This document shows positions 1 to 8,084 of a stretch of 64,000 bases of DNA, piece after piece. Every line of letters starts with the position of its first letter. Positions within the stretch are counted from its first letter, which is position 1. The stretch lies in NCBI RefSeq assembly GCF_900119825.1, contig NZ_FPKR01000001.1, positions 248,001-312,000 on the forward strand, read 5' to 3'. A program made the position numbers and the translations under genes. This DNA comes from Chitinimonas taiwanensis DSM 18899 (GTDB lineage Bacteria > Pseudomonadota > Gammaproteobacteria > Burkholderiales > Chitinimonadaceae). The notes below the pieces were generated by a model. It was not told the origin of the DNA, searched no databases, and worked only from the letters and a program-made list of their open reading frames with translations.

Positions 1-403
1 GCAGCGCGGCTTCCAGTGCACGCCCGGTGGCCAGACCCAGTACCGCGCCGTCCACGCCCACGCTGCCACCGGCACGGACATTCGCCGCCAACCAATCGAT
101 ATGCTGGGTGCCGCTGACGGTCGGAATCTTGACCAGCTCAATGCCGCTGCCGGCCAGCTCAGCCTCGGCCTGCACCCAGTAACGGCTATCGGCCCACAGG
201 CCGGCGAAGTCGGCCGTCACCACCAGGGTGCCCACCGAGCCATGAAAGCCGGACAGCCAGCGTCGCCCTTGCCAGCGGCCGGGCAGGTATTCGGACAGAT
301 GCGGGTCGGCCGACGGCACCAGATAGGCGGCCAGGCCTTGCTGGGCCATGGCCTCACGTAAGGCGGCGATACGGGCGGGAATGGGCGAGGCGAGGCGGTC
401 CAT
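1..403 (-). CDS. Aminopeptidase P family (M24B) protein, N-terminal part only
   Basis: The gene runs off the left edge; 134 codons from the start are visible. It begins MDRLASPIPARIAALREAM and continues with a creatinase N-terminal-like stretch containing YLVPSADPHLSEYLP, WLSGFHGSVGTLVV and WADSRYWVQAEAEL, which is characteristic of prokaryotic Xaa-Pro aminopeptidases that remove an N-terminal residue ahead of proline. The metal-binding pita-bread domain would lie outside the window and cannot be checked. The start at 403 is preceded by an AGGA about nine bases upstream. It is divergent from ygiQ. Prolidase-type or creatinase-like relatives share this N-terminal domain, so exact specificity is open. 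Confidence 0.8.
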   Translation of the reverse strand, partial: MDRLASPIPARIAALREAMAQQGLAAYLVPSADPHLSEYLPGRWQGRRWLSGFHGSVGTLVVTADFAGLWADSRYWVQAEAELAGSGIELVKIPTVSGTQHIDWLAANVRAGGSVGVDGAVLGLATGRALEAAL

Positions 404-570
404 GGCGGTTTTCCTGGCTGATTGAGGCCGGCGGGCCGGTAAGCCCGCCAAGCGGATTGAGCGTGCCGGTAGGCAGACGCGCAGTATAAAGAAAAGCGCC
501 TGCGCTGCCTGCCACCGCATGGTCATGGCGATGGCAAACCGATGCTATCCCCCTGAAAATCAAGCCAATT

Positions 571-599
571 TTGTCCAAGACGCGCATTTCTGCGAAAAT
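571..599 (+). promoter_or_regulatory. Candidate sigma-70 promoter of ygiQ
   Basis: TTGTCC at 571-576 is followed by a 17-bp spacer and GAAAAT at 594-599, with TGC directly before it (extended -10). This would start transcription near 606 and favours the ATG at 628 as the ygiQ start over upstream TTG or ATG codons. Read by eye only; the rest of 404-570 shows nothing else I recognise. Confidence 0.4.
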
Positions 600-627
600 G
601 CCCGATTCGCTCAGCAGATCGCAGTCC

Positions 628-2844
628 ATGTCCAGCCTCGCCCCACCATCGATTTCCCAGTTGCTACCCGGTATTGCCGCGCGCAAACCGGCGCCCTTCC
701 TGCCCATGAGCCGCCAGGAAATGGCCCAGCTCGGCTGGGACGAATGCGATGTGATCCTGGTCACGGGTGACTGCTATATCGACCACCCGAGCTTCGGCAT
801 GGCCCTGATCGGCCGCGCCTTGGAAGCGCAGGGCCTGCGCGTGGGCATCATCGCCCAGCCCGATTGGCAGAGCGCCGAGGCCTTCAAGGCCCTGGGCAAA
901 CCACGGCTGTTCTTTGGCGTGACGGCCGGCAATATGGATTCGATGATCAACCGCTACACGGCCGACAAGAAGCCGCGTTCGGATGACGCCTATACCCCAC
1001 ATGGCGCAGCCGGCAAACGCCCCGACCGCGCGGTCACCATCTATTCACAGCGCTGCCGCGAGGCCTTCCCTGGCGTGCAGATCATGGTTGGCGGCATCGA
1101 GGCCAGCCTGCGCCGCATCGCCCAGTACGATTACTGGAGCGACACGGTGCGCCAGTCGGCGCTCATCTATAGCAAGGCCGACATCCTGCTGTTCGGCAAT
1201 GCCGAACGCGCGCTGGTGGAAGTGGCGCAGCGCGCGATGGCCGGCGAGCGGCTGAAGGATATGCGTGATATCCGCGGCACCGCCTTTATCGTTAACCGCG
1301 GCTGGCGCCCGGACGAGGGCTGGAGCGAAGAGGACTCATCCACCGTCGATACCCCGGGCCGCGTCGATGCGCATATCGACCCGTATGCGATGGAGCCGGA
1401 GGCACCCAAGCAAGTCAACACGCCTGCCCTGCCCGAGGGCACGCTGCCGGTGCGCCTGATCAGCAAGGCCGAGCGCCTGCGCGCCAAGCTCGAGGCGCGC
1501 GGCAAGACGGTGATCCGCATTCCGTCCTATGAGATGGTGGCGCACGACCCGGTGCTGTATGCGCATGCGAGTCGCGTGCTGCATCTGGAATCCAACCCCG
1601 GCAATGCGCGCGCGCTGGTGCAGCAGCATGGCGAGCGCGATGTGTGGATCAATCCGCCGCCGATTCCGCTCACCACCCCGGAAATGGACTGGGTGTTCGG
1701 CCTCTATTACGCGCGCAATCCGCACCCGGCCTATGGCGACGCGCATATCCCGGCCTGGGAGATGATCAAGCATTCGATCAATATCATGCGCGGCTGCTTT
1801 GGCGGCTGTACCTTCTGCTCGATCACCGAGCACGAGGGCCGCATCATCCAGAGCCGCTCGGAAGAATCCATCCTCAAGGAAATCGAGGAGATCCGCGACA
1901 AGACGCGTGGCTTCAAGGGCCATATCACCGACCTCGGTGGCCCTACCGCGAATATGTACCGGCTGGCCTGCAAGGACCCGAAGATTGAGTCGGCCTGCCG
2001 CAAGCTCAGCTGCGTCTATCCGGGCATCTGCGAAAACCTCAATACTGACCACAGCAGCCTGATCCAGCTCTACCGCAAGGCACGGGCGATCCCTGGCGTG
2101 AAGAAGATCACCATCGGCTCGGGCCTGCGTTACGACATCGCGGTGCGCTCGCCAGAATACATCAAGGAACTGGTCACTCATCATGTGAGCGGCTATCTGA
2201 AGATCGCGCCCGAGCACACCGAAGAGAATGTGCTGTCCAAGATGATGAAGCCGGGCGTCGATACCTTCGAGGCCTTCCGCAAGCTGTTCGACCGCTTCTC
2301 CAAGCAGGCCGGCAAGCAGCAATACCTGATTCCCTACTTCATCGCCGCCCACCCGGGCACCACCGATGAAGACATGCTTAACCTGGCCATCTGGCTGAAG
2401 GCCAATAACTTCCGCCCCGATCAGGTGCAGGCGTTCACCCCCACGCCGATGGCCATGGCCACCACCATGTGGCATACGCGGCGTAATCCGCTCAAGAAGG
2501 TTAGCCGCAGCTCGGAGATCGTCGATAACGTGCGCGATGCCTACCGGCGCAAGCTGCACAAGGCCTTCCTGCGCTATCACGACCCCAAGCACTGGCCAAT
2601 TCTGCGCGAGGCGCTGGTAGCCATGGGCCGGCAAGACCTGATCGGCGGCGCTGCCCACTGCCTGGTGCCGCATCCGACCGCCGAGGAACGCCGCCAGCAG
2701 GCCGCGCCCGGCAATGCGCGTGGCGGCGGCGGTCCCGGCTCAGTCGGCCGCATCGCCACGCCCGCCAGCCCGCGCAAGCCGAATCTGCGCGGCGGCAAGG
2801 GCGGCCCGATCAAGGGTGGGGCCGGCAAGCCGAGGGGGCGCTAA
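628..2844 (+). CDS. ygiQ: YgiQ family radical SAM protein
   Basis: About 738 residues from the chosen ATG. The N-terminal region has the family signature [19 protein letters not shown] followed by [13 protein letters not shown] and GIIAQPDW, matching E. coli YgiQ closely. The central radical SAM core carries the CxxxCxxC iron-sulfur motif as CFGGCTFC (first Cys codon at 1795). The C-terminus is a basic, Gly/Pro/Arg-rich tail. YgiQ enzymes are UPF0313 radical SAM proteins whose reaction is not established. The reading frame is open from a TTG at 571 and also contains an ATG at 598; 628 was preferred because a promoter-like element covers the earlier codons and because homologues have a short leader before PFLPMS. 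slyX follows three bases downstream and is probably cotranscribed. Confidence 0.9.
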   Translation: MSSLAPPSISQLLPGIAARKPAPFLPMSRQEMAQLGWDECDVILVTGDCYIDHPSFGMALIGRALEAQGLRVGIIAQPDWQSAEAFKALGKPRLFFGVTAGNMDSMINRYTADKKPRSDDAYTPHGAAGKRPDRAVTIYSQRCREAFPGVQIMVGGIEASLRRIAQYDYWSDTVRQSALIYSKADILLFGNAERALVEVAQRAMAGERLKDMRDIRGTAFIVNRGWRPDEGWSEEDSSTVDTPGRVDAHIDPYAMEPEAPKQVNTPALPEGTLPVRLISKAERLRAKLEARGKTVIRIPSYEMVAHDPVLYAHASRVLHLESNPGNARALVQQHGERDVWINPPPIPLTTPEMDWVFGLYYARNPHPAYGDAHIPAWEMIKHSINIMRGCFGGCTFCSITEHEGRIIQSRSEESILKEIEEIRDKTRGFKGHITDLGGPTANMYRLACKDPKIESACRKLSCVYPGICENLNTDHSSLIQLYRKARAIPGVKKITIGSGLRYDIAVRSPEYIKELVTHHVSGYLKIAPEHTEENVLSKMMKPGVDTFEAFRKLFDRFSKQAGKQQYLIPYFIAAHPGTTDEDMLNLAIWLKANNFRPDQVQAFTPTPMAMATTMWHTRRNPLKKVSRSSEIVDNVRDAYRRKLHKAFLRYHDPKHWPILREALVAMGRQDLIGGAAHCLVPHPTAEERRQQAAPGNARGGGGPGSVGRIATPASPRKPNLRGGKGGPIKGGAGKPRGR

Positions 2845-2847
2845 TAC

Positions 2848-3054
2848 ATGGAGAACACAATGGAAGCCCGACTGACCGAACTGGAAATCCGTCTCGCCTT
2901 GCAGGATGACCTGCTCGATGAGCTGAACAAGGTGGTGGCCCGCCAGCAGCAGCAGCTGGAGTGGCTGGCGCAGGAAATGCGCAGCGTGACCGAGCGCATG
3001 CAGGATGGCTTTAAGCCAGTTGGCGCACAGCACGAGATTCCACCGCACTATTGA
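2848..3054 (+). CDS. slyX: SlyX family coiled-coil protein
   Basis: A 68-residue protein with the SlyX pattern: heptad-rich EARLTELEIRLALQDDLLDELN, then VVARQQQQLEWL and a short C-terminal tail ending in PPHY. The size and the PPHY-type end are usual for the family. SlyX is a small conserved soluble protein, predicted to be a coiled coil; its cellular role is not settled. It starts three bases after the ygiQ stop, so the two form an operon ended by the terminator at 3070. A second in-frame ATG lies four codons in, so the exact start is uncertain by a few residues. Confidence 0.9.
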   Translation: MENTMEARLTELEIRLALQDDLLDELNKVVARQQQQLEWLAQEMRSVTERMQDGFKPVGAQHEIPPHY

Positions 3055-3069
3055 GCCCACCCAGCCCAT

Positions 3070-3096
3070 GGCCGCCCATTGTGGCGGCCTTTTCTT
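3070..3096 (+). terminator. Intrinsic terminator after slyX
   Basis: GGCCGCC (3070-3076) pairs with GGCGGCC (3083-3089) around a six-base loop and is followed by TTTTCTT. Confidence 0.85.
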
Positions 3097-3263
3097 CGCT
3101 CTAAATATTAGTTAATCATCATATTCATCGCTGACTGGCAAGTCGGTGAATCCGGGCTGGGCTTGCCGCGCTGCGCTTGCTATACCTGCATCTGATCGCC
3201 GGCTCTGTGCCGGCGTTTGCAGTGGCGCAGCCGCGTGCACTGCGCCTTGTCTGGAGCATTTCT

Positions 3264-5144
3264 ATGAGTTTGAAACAGCGTTTGCTGCTTTTCGTGGCCC
3301 TGCTGGTCGGTATCTCGATCGCGGTCTTGTCGGCACTGGCCTATGGCCGCATGCGCACCGAGCTGGTGGCCAGCGCGGAAAACGAGATCAAGTCGGCCGT
3401 GTATGGCAATAACGAGGCGCTGGCGCGCTGGATTTCCCAGCACCTCGACGCGGTGGACGCGGTGGCGCAGCGCCTGCCCGGCCTGGCCGAACCGACCCCC
3501 TTCCTGATCACCGGCAAGGATGCCGGCCGCTTCGAGCAGGTATTCGCCGGCTATGCCGACAAGCGCATGCTCTACAACCTGGCCGACAAGAAGCCGGCCG
3601 ACGGTTACGACCCGACCGCACGCCCCTGGTACAAGAAAGCCAGCGAGCTGCGCAAGCCGGTGCTGACCGACCCGTATATCTCGTCCTCAACCAAGAAGCT
3701 GGCAGTGACCTTTGCCAGTCCGATTCTGGAGGGCGGCAATCTGGCCGGTGTGGTGGGAGGTGATATCTCCCTGGATGAAGTGCTGGCCGTGGTGAAGGGC
3801 ATACAGCTGCGCGCTGAGGGCTATGCCTTCGTGGCCACGCGCGATGGCAAGATTGTTGCCCACCCGGCCGCGGACAGCGCACTGAAGCCGGTGGGCGAGG
3901 TGATGCCGGGCCTGGATGCCAGCCTGCTGAGCGCCGATGCCAGCGGCGAAGTGCTGCGCGAAGTGGAGATCGGCGGCCAGGCCAAGTTCGTCACCGCCAC
4001 CCCGATCAAGGGCACCGACTGGGTACTGGGCACGGTCATCGACCGTAAGGCCATGCTGGCACCGCTGCAATCGCTGCTCTTCGTGCTGGTCGGCACCGGC
4101 GTGGCGATTGGCGTGCTCGCCATTCTGCTTGCCAATCTGGCCCTGTCGCGCCTCCTGGTCGGCCTGGTGCGCCTGCGCGATGCGCTGCTGGAAATCGCCG
4201 GTGGTGCGGGCGATCTGACCCGCAGCATCGCCGTGGGCAGCCAGGATGAAATCGGCCTGACCGCCAGCGCCTTCAACCGCTTCGTGGGCAGTCTGCGCGA
4301 GATGTTCATCGGCGTGCGCGACAAGGCCCATGCGCTGAGTGGCGATATCGACAGCCTGCACGAGGTGACCCAGCGCATCTCGAGCGAATCGACGCGCCAG
4401 GCCGATATCTCCAGCGCCACCGCCGCCACCATCGAGCAGATCACCGTCAGCATCAACCATATCGCCGAAAACGCACGCGACGCGGAGCGCATGGCCAACG
4501 ATGCCGGCGGGGTGGCCAGCCGCTCGGCCAGCGCGGTGGAAAGCCTGGCCGGCGATATCGATGGCATTTCGCGCGCGGTGGGCAAGCTCGCCAGCACGCT
4601 CGACTCGCTCGGCGCGCGCTCGACCCAGATCACCGCCATCATCGGCGTGATCAAGGACATTGCCGACCAGACCAATCTGCTCGCTCTGAATGCCGCCATC
4701 GAGGCCGCGCGCGCCGGCGAGCAGGGGCGCGGCTTCGCCGTGGTGGCCGACGAGGTCCGCAAGCTGGCCGAACGCACCACGCGTGCCACGGCCGAGATCG
4801 GCGAGCTGATCTCCAGCACCGATGGCGAGATCCAGTCGGCGCTGGCCGATATGTCGGCCACCCAGGGCTCAGTCAGCGATGGCGTGGGCGCCTCGCAGGC
4901 GGTGGCTCAGGAAATGGGCGGCATCCAGACCGAGATGGACAAGGTGGTGAATAGCATCCGCTATATCGCCGATGCCACGCGCGAGCAGTCGGCCGCCACC
5001 AATGAGATGGCCAAGGTGGCTGAAAACATGAACCGCATGTCGATGGAAACCGATGCCGCCATCCAGGGCGCCTCGGCCACCGTGGCCGAGCTGAACGACC
5101 TGGCCAGCGGCCTGCAGGCCCTGGTGGCGCGCTTCAAGCTGTAA
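3264..5144 (+). CDS. Methyl-accepting chemotaxis protein with dCache sensor
   Basis: 626 residues from the ATG at 3264, which has GGAG eight bases upstream; the frame is open further upstream without a better site. Order: transmembrane helix 1 (about 7-27), a periplasmic double-Cache-like domain of about 240 residues including [19 protein letters not shown] and [12 protein letters not shown], transmembrane helix 2 (about 270-295), HAMP, then the cytoplasmic coiled coil with the invariant hairpin tip ([20 protein letters not shown] and [15 protein letters not shown]). It would sense a small ligand such as an amino or organic acid in the periplasm and signal through CheW/CheA. No chemotaxis genes adjoin it, so it is an orphan receptor. 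No CheR-docking pentapeptide is seen at the C-terminus (ends ARFKL). Confidence 0.95.
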   Translation: MSLKQRLLLFVALLVGISIAVLSALAYGRMRTELVASAENEIKSAVYGNNEALARWISQHLDAVDAVAQRLPGLAEPTPFLITGKDAGRFEQVFAGYADKRMLYNLADKKPADGYDPTARPWYKKASELRKPVLTDPYISSSTKKLAVTFASPILEGGNLAGVVGGDISLDEVLAVVKGIQLRAEGYAFVATRDGKIVAHPAADSALKPVGEVMPGLDASLLSADASGEVLREVEIGGQAKFVTATPIKGTDWVLGTVIDRKAMLAPLQSLLFVLVGTGVAIGVLAILLANLALSRLLVGLVRLRDALLEIAGGAGDLTRSIAVGSQDEIGLTASAFNRFVGSLREMFIGVRDKAHALSGDIDSLHEVTQRISSESTRQADISSATAATIEQITVSINHIAENARDAERMANDAGGVASRSASAVESLAGDIDGISRAVGKLASTLDSLGARSTQITAIIGVIKDIADQTNLLALNAAIEAARAGEQGRGFAVVADEVRKLAERTTRATAEIGELISSTDGEIQSALADMSATQGSVSDGVGASQAVAQEMGGIQTEMDKVVNSIRYIADATREQSAATNEMAKVAENMNRMSMETDAAIQGASATVAELNDLASGLQALVARFKL

Positions 5145-5161
5145 ATACGGCGCCAGCAGGT

Positions 5162-5191
5162 AAAAAGTCGCTTCCTCGGAAGCGGCTTTTT
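5162..5191. terminator. Bidirectional terminator between chemoreceptor and desuccinylase-like gene
   Basis: AAAAAGTCGCTTCC (5162-5175) pairs with GGAAGCGGCTTTTT (5178-5191) with one G-T pair. A and T runs flank both sides, so it can serve the plus-strand chemoreceptor and the convergent minus-strand gene. Confidence 0.85.
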
Positions 5192-5221
5192 CATGCACGG
5201 CGCACCAGGCCATATATTTAC

Positions 5222-6190
5222 TCAGGCACGGAAGCGGTCGGTGGCACGCGCGAGGTAAAACCATTCGTGGCCGGGTAGGGCCTTGCTGTTCGGAAATAGG
5301 ATGTAGCCATCGCATTCGGCCACCAGCACCTCGCCATTCGCACGCCGGCCGATGATGTCACCGGCCTTGAGTACATCGAAGCTGGCCCAGGTGCGGCTGA
5401 AGCTGTCTTCTGCATCCAAGCGGTCGATCACCTCGTAGATATGCAGCGCTTCCACACTTTCGGCCGCGGCGGGCGGCGCCACCTCGCTGCTGATGCCCAG
5501 ATGGGCCAGGGTGTTGTGGATGGCGCGGTAGGCGACCTCGGGGCCTTGCGGATCATCGTGCTGACCGCATTCGAGCGTGATCGCATAACCGCCCTGGGCA
5601 CGCATGTATTCGGTGGTGCCCACGCCATAGCGCGCATCGGCACTCAGGCGCTCGGCGCGCGAGGCGCTGGCCGGCATGCGCGCCAGGCGCACTTCCACAC
5701 CATGTGCATAGGTGCTCAGCCAACCATCCACCAGGCGGCCCACGCCCAGGCGCACGGCCAGTGCTTCCTCCTCATGGGCAAACTTGAACGGTTCGAGCGG
5801 GCCGTCGTTATTCAGCGGGCCGACCATGGCAAAGGGCTGGCCGGGCGACTGGAAGGAGTGCAGATCGAGCAGCACATCGTGCTGGGCCAGCAGTGGGCAC
5901 AGCCAGTTGGCGATCAGGTCCTCGAACTCGTGTGGCTCCTCGGTCGGGCACAGATTGCGGTTCAGATTGCGGTCACCCGCGCGCTGCTGCTTTTCATAGG
6001 CCAGCGGATTGGTGATCGGCACAAAGGTCACGCTGCCGCAGGCCAGCTGTAGGGCGCCGCTGTCCAGCTCGGCCATCACCCGCTCTATGCCGCGCGTACC
6101 GGCCAGCTCATTGCCATGCACGGCGCCCAGCACGATCAGGCGCGGGCCGGTTTGGGGGCTGGTGTAGGTGAGGGATTTGAAGGGCTTCAT
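5222..6190 (-). CDS. Succinylglutamate desuccinylase/aspartoacylase family hydrolase
   Basis: 322 residues. The zinc carboxypeptidase-like (M14) fold is indicated by VLGAVHGNELAGTRGIERV, which holds the HxxE zinc ligands, by DRNLNRNLCP (substrate-binding Arg/Asn), and by LLDLHSFQSPG carrying the third ligand His. A Glu in ITLECGQHDDP is a plausible catalytic base. Family members remove acyl groups from acylated amino acids or act on related small amides. The other genes of the arginine succinyltransferase pathway (astABD) are absent around it, so assignment as AstE itself is not supported. It is a single minus-strand gene sharing a bidirectional terminator with the chemoreceptor. Confidence 0.85.
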   Translation of the reverse strand: MKPFKSLTYTSPQTGPRLIVLGAVHGNELAGTRGIERVMAELDSGALQLACGSVTFVPITNPLAYEKQQRAGDRNLNRNLCPTEEPHEFEDLIANWLCPLLAQHDVLLDLHSFQSPGQPFAMVGPLNNDGPLEPFKFAHEEEALAVRLGVGRLVDGWLSTYAHGVEVRLARMPASASRAERLSADARYGVGTTEYMRAQGGYAITLECGQHDDPQGPEVAYRAIHNTLAHLGISSEVAPPAAAESVEALHIYEVIDRLDAEDSFSRTWASFDVLKAGDIIGRRANGEVLVAECDGYILFPNSKALPGHEWFYLARATDRFRA

Positions 6191-6283
6191 GAGGGCGCGG
6201 CCGGCAGAATGAAAACGGGCCGAATGATACTGCGCTTTGCCGCCCTGTCGCAGTCCGATGGGCAGATTCCCGGCCCAGTCGGT

Positions 6284-7918
6284 TTATTGATGCGCAACGG
6301 TCGTACTGGCGGCCGCTTGCGGCTGCCAGTACACCGGCTCGCTGAGCTGCCCGAGACGATTCTGCACCTGCACAGCCAGCGCCTGGGCGGCGGCGCCCTT
6401 GTCATGGCCCGGCAGCGGCATGCTGAGCTGTGTACCGCCATGCAGCGTCAGCTGCCAGCCCTCGGCCTGCAAGGTCCACAGGGCCAGGCGGGCCGCCTCT
6501 GGTCCAGCTTGCACCTGCAGCTGCCCACCATCCTGCACCAGCTGCGCGGCCGGCGGCCTGTTCTGACCGAGCCAGGGGTAGCTGGGCAGCAGCGCCGGCT
6601 GGGCATAGCTGTGGCGTAGCTGCTCTTCCAGGCCGCGCGCGCCCTGCATCAGCGTGCGCATGCTGAAATGCAGCTGGCCGCTCTGGCCCACGCTGGCACG
6701 ACTACTGGCGATCTGGCGGCCTATCTCCATGGCCGACCATTCGCCCGCCTCGACCCGCGCGGTATTCAGGCCCGGCCACACATGCCGGCCAAGCGGATTG
6801 GCGCGCTGCCAGCTGGCCAGCAGCACGGCGAAAGCCTGGCGCGGCTGGCCCACGGGCCAGTACAGCTGCGGCGCCAAATAATCGACCCAGCCCTGGGCCA
6901 GCCAGTGCTCGGCATCGGCATACAGCTGGTCATACTGGCTGAAGCCGACGATGCCAGCTGGGCGCAGCTCGGGCCGACCGATGCCGAAGGGGCTGATGCC
7001 GAACTTCACCCAGGGTTTTTCGGCGCGCACCAGCGCATGGGTGGCCGCCACCAGGCGATTCACATTGTCGCGCCGCCAATCAGCACGGCTCAGCCTGCCG
7101 CCGCCGGCCTGGTAGCGCTGCCAGCTCGGGCCGTCCGGGAAGTCGAGCAGCGTGCCGCGCTTGCCAGCCTTGCCCGGGGCAGGAATCGGGTAGGGGTAGA
7201 AGTAATCGTCGATCTGGATGCCGTCGATATCGTAGCGGCGCAGCACATCGGCCATCACCGCCAGCGCGCGCTCGGCCGCGCCCGCCTCGCCCGGGTCCAT
7301 CCAGTAGTAATCGCCATACTCGCGCACCCAGCCGGGCTGGCTGCGCAGCACATGCTGCTCGGACAGTGGATAGCTGATGCGCCGGTGCCAGGCGCGGTAG
7401 GGGTTGAACCAGGCATGCAGCTCCAGACCGCGTGCATGCGCCTCGGCAATCCACAGCGCCAGCGGGTCGTAATCGGCCGGGGCACCTGGGGTGGGCTGGC
7501 CCTGCTTGCCGGTCAGATAGGCCGACCAGGGCTCGAGCGCGGAGCGGTAGAGCGCATCGGCGCTCGGGCGCACCTGCAGCACGATGGCGTTCAGACCCAG
7601 CTGCACGGCGCGGTCAAGGATGGCGCACAGCTCGGTCTGCTGCTGCGCCATGCTCAGGCCGGGCTTGGACGGCCAGTCCAGATTGGCCACGGTAGCCACC
7701 CAGGCGGCACGGAATTCCTGGTGCGGCTGGGGCAGGGCGGGTAGGGATGGGACAGGCTGAGGCGTCGGACCAAGAGACGGCGCGGCGGGTGGTGGGAAGG
7801 GTGGGGCTGCGGCTGGCGTAGAACCGCTCGGCGGGGTAGGCGGCGTTGCGCAGCCGGCCAGCTCAGCAAAGGCCAGGCCCAGGGCACTAGCCAGCAAACG
7901 ACGACGCGATACCACCAT
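6284..7918 (-). CDS. GHL10 (DUF187) family glycoside hydrolase-like lipoprotein, DigH-like
   Basis: 544 residues from the ATG at 7918; the frame extends 31 codons further but those residues do not resemble a signal. It begins MVVSRRRLLASALGLAFAEL and has a lipobox (LAGC, Cys-23), then a Pro-rich linker of about 50 residues, then a TIM-barrel domain: EFRAAWVATVANLDWPS, LGLNAIVLQVRPSADALY, LELHAWFNPYR, YDIDGIQIDDYFYPYP and VDYLAPQLYWP. This is the GHL10 pattern found in E. coli YddW/DigH, which cleaves denuded peptidoglycan glycan strands. A role in peptidoglycan turnover is therefore inferred. The start is divergent from the FAD/Fe-S dehydrogenase gene. The twin arginines in SRRRLL suggest Tat export is possible but not certain. 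Confidence 0.85.
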   Translation of the reverse strand: MVVSRRRLLASALGLAFAELAGCATPPTPPSGSTPAAAPPFPPPAAPSLGPTPQPVPSLPALPQPHQEFRAAWVATVANLDWPSKPGLSMAQQQTELCAILDRAVQLGLNAIVLQVRPSADALYRSALEPWSAYLTGKQGQPTPGAPADYDPLALWIAEAHARGLELHAWFNPYRAWHRRISYPLSEQHVLRSQPGWVREYGDYYWMDPGEAGAAERALAVMADVLRRYDIDGIQIDDYFYPYPIPAPGKAGKRGTLLDFPDGPSWQRYQAGGGRLSRADWRRDNVNRLVAATHALVRAEKPWVKFGISPFGIGRPELRPAGIVGFSQYDQLYADAEHWLAQGWVDYLAPQLYWPVGQPRQAFAVLLASWQRANPLGRHVWPGLNTARVEAGEWSAMEIGRQIASSRASVGQSGQLHFSMRTLMQGARGLEEQLRHSYAQPALLPSYPWLGQNRPPAAQLVQDGGQLQVQAGPEAARLALWTLQAEGWQLTLHGGTQLSMPLPGHDKGAAAQALAVQVQNRLGQLSEPVYWQPQAAASTTVAHQ

Positions 7919-8084
7919 GCAAACCCCCAGCCACCCCATTGGCCGACATGCGCCAGCCCAGACCCGTGCATCTTGCCGGCTTTTGCCGGCTTTGGCGTGG
8001 CTTTCCTGCACGGCGACTTATCCCTACTGCCGCCAGGGTCGGCTTTGGGCTAGGCTGTCAGCAGCTTTTTTGCGCGAGTCTCTC

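Noticed and set aside
1336-2673. Long minus-strand open frame (445 codons) opposite ygiQ
   Set aside because: It is antisense to a well-conserved gene, is His/Gln/Arg-rich as expected for the complement of GC-rich coding DNA, and shows no family motif.
5222-6190. Calling this gene astE of the arginine succinyltransferase pathway
   Set aside because: The fold fits, but no astA, astB, astC or astD gene is nearby, and related aspartoacylases share the motifs.
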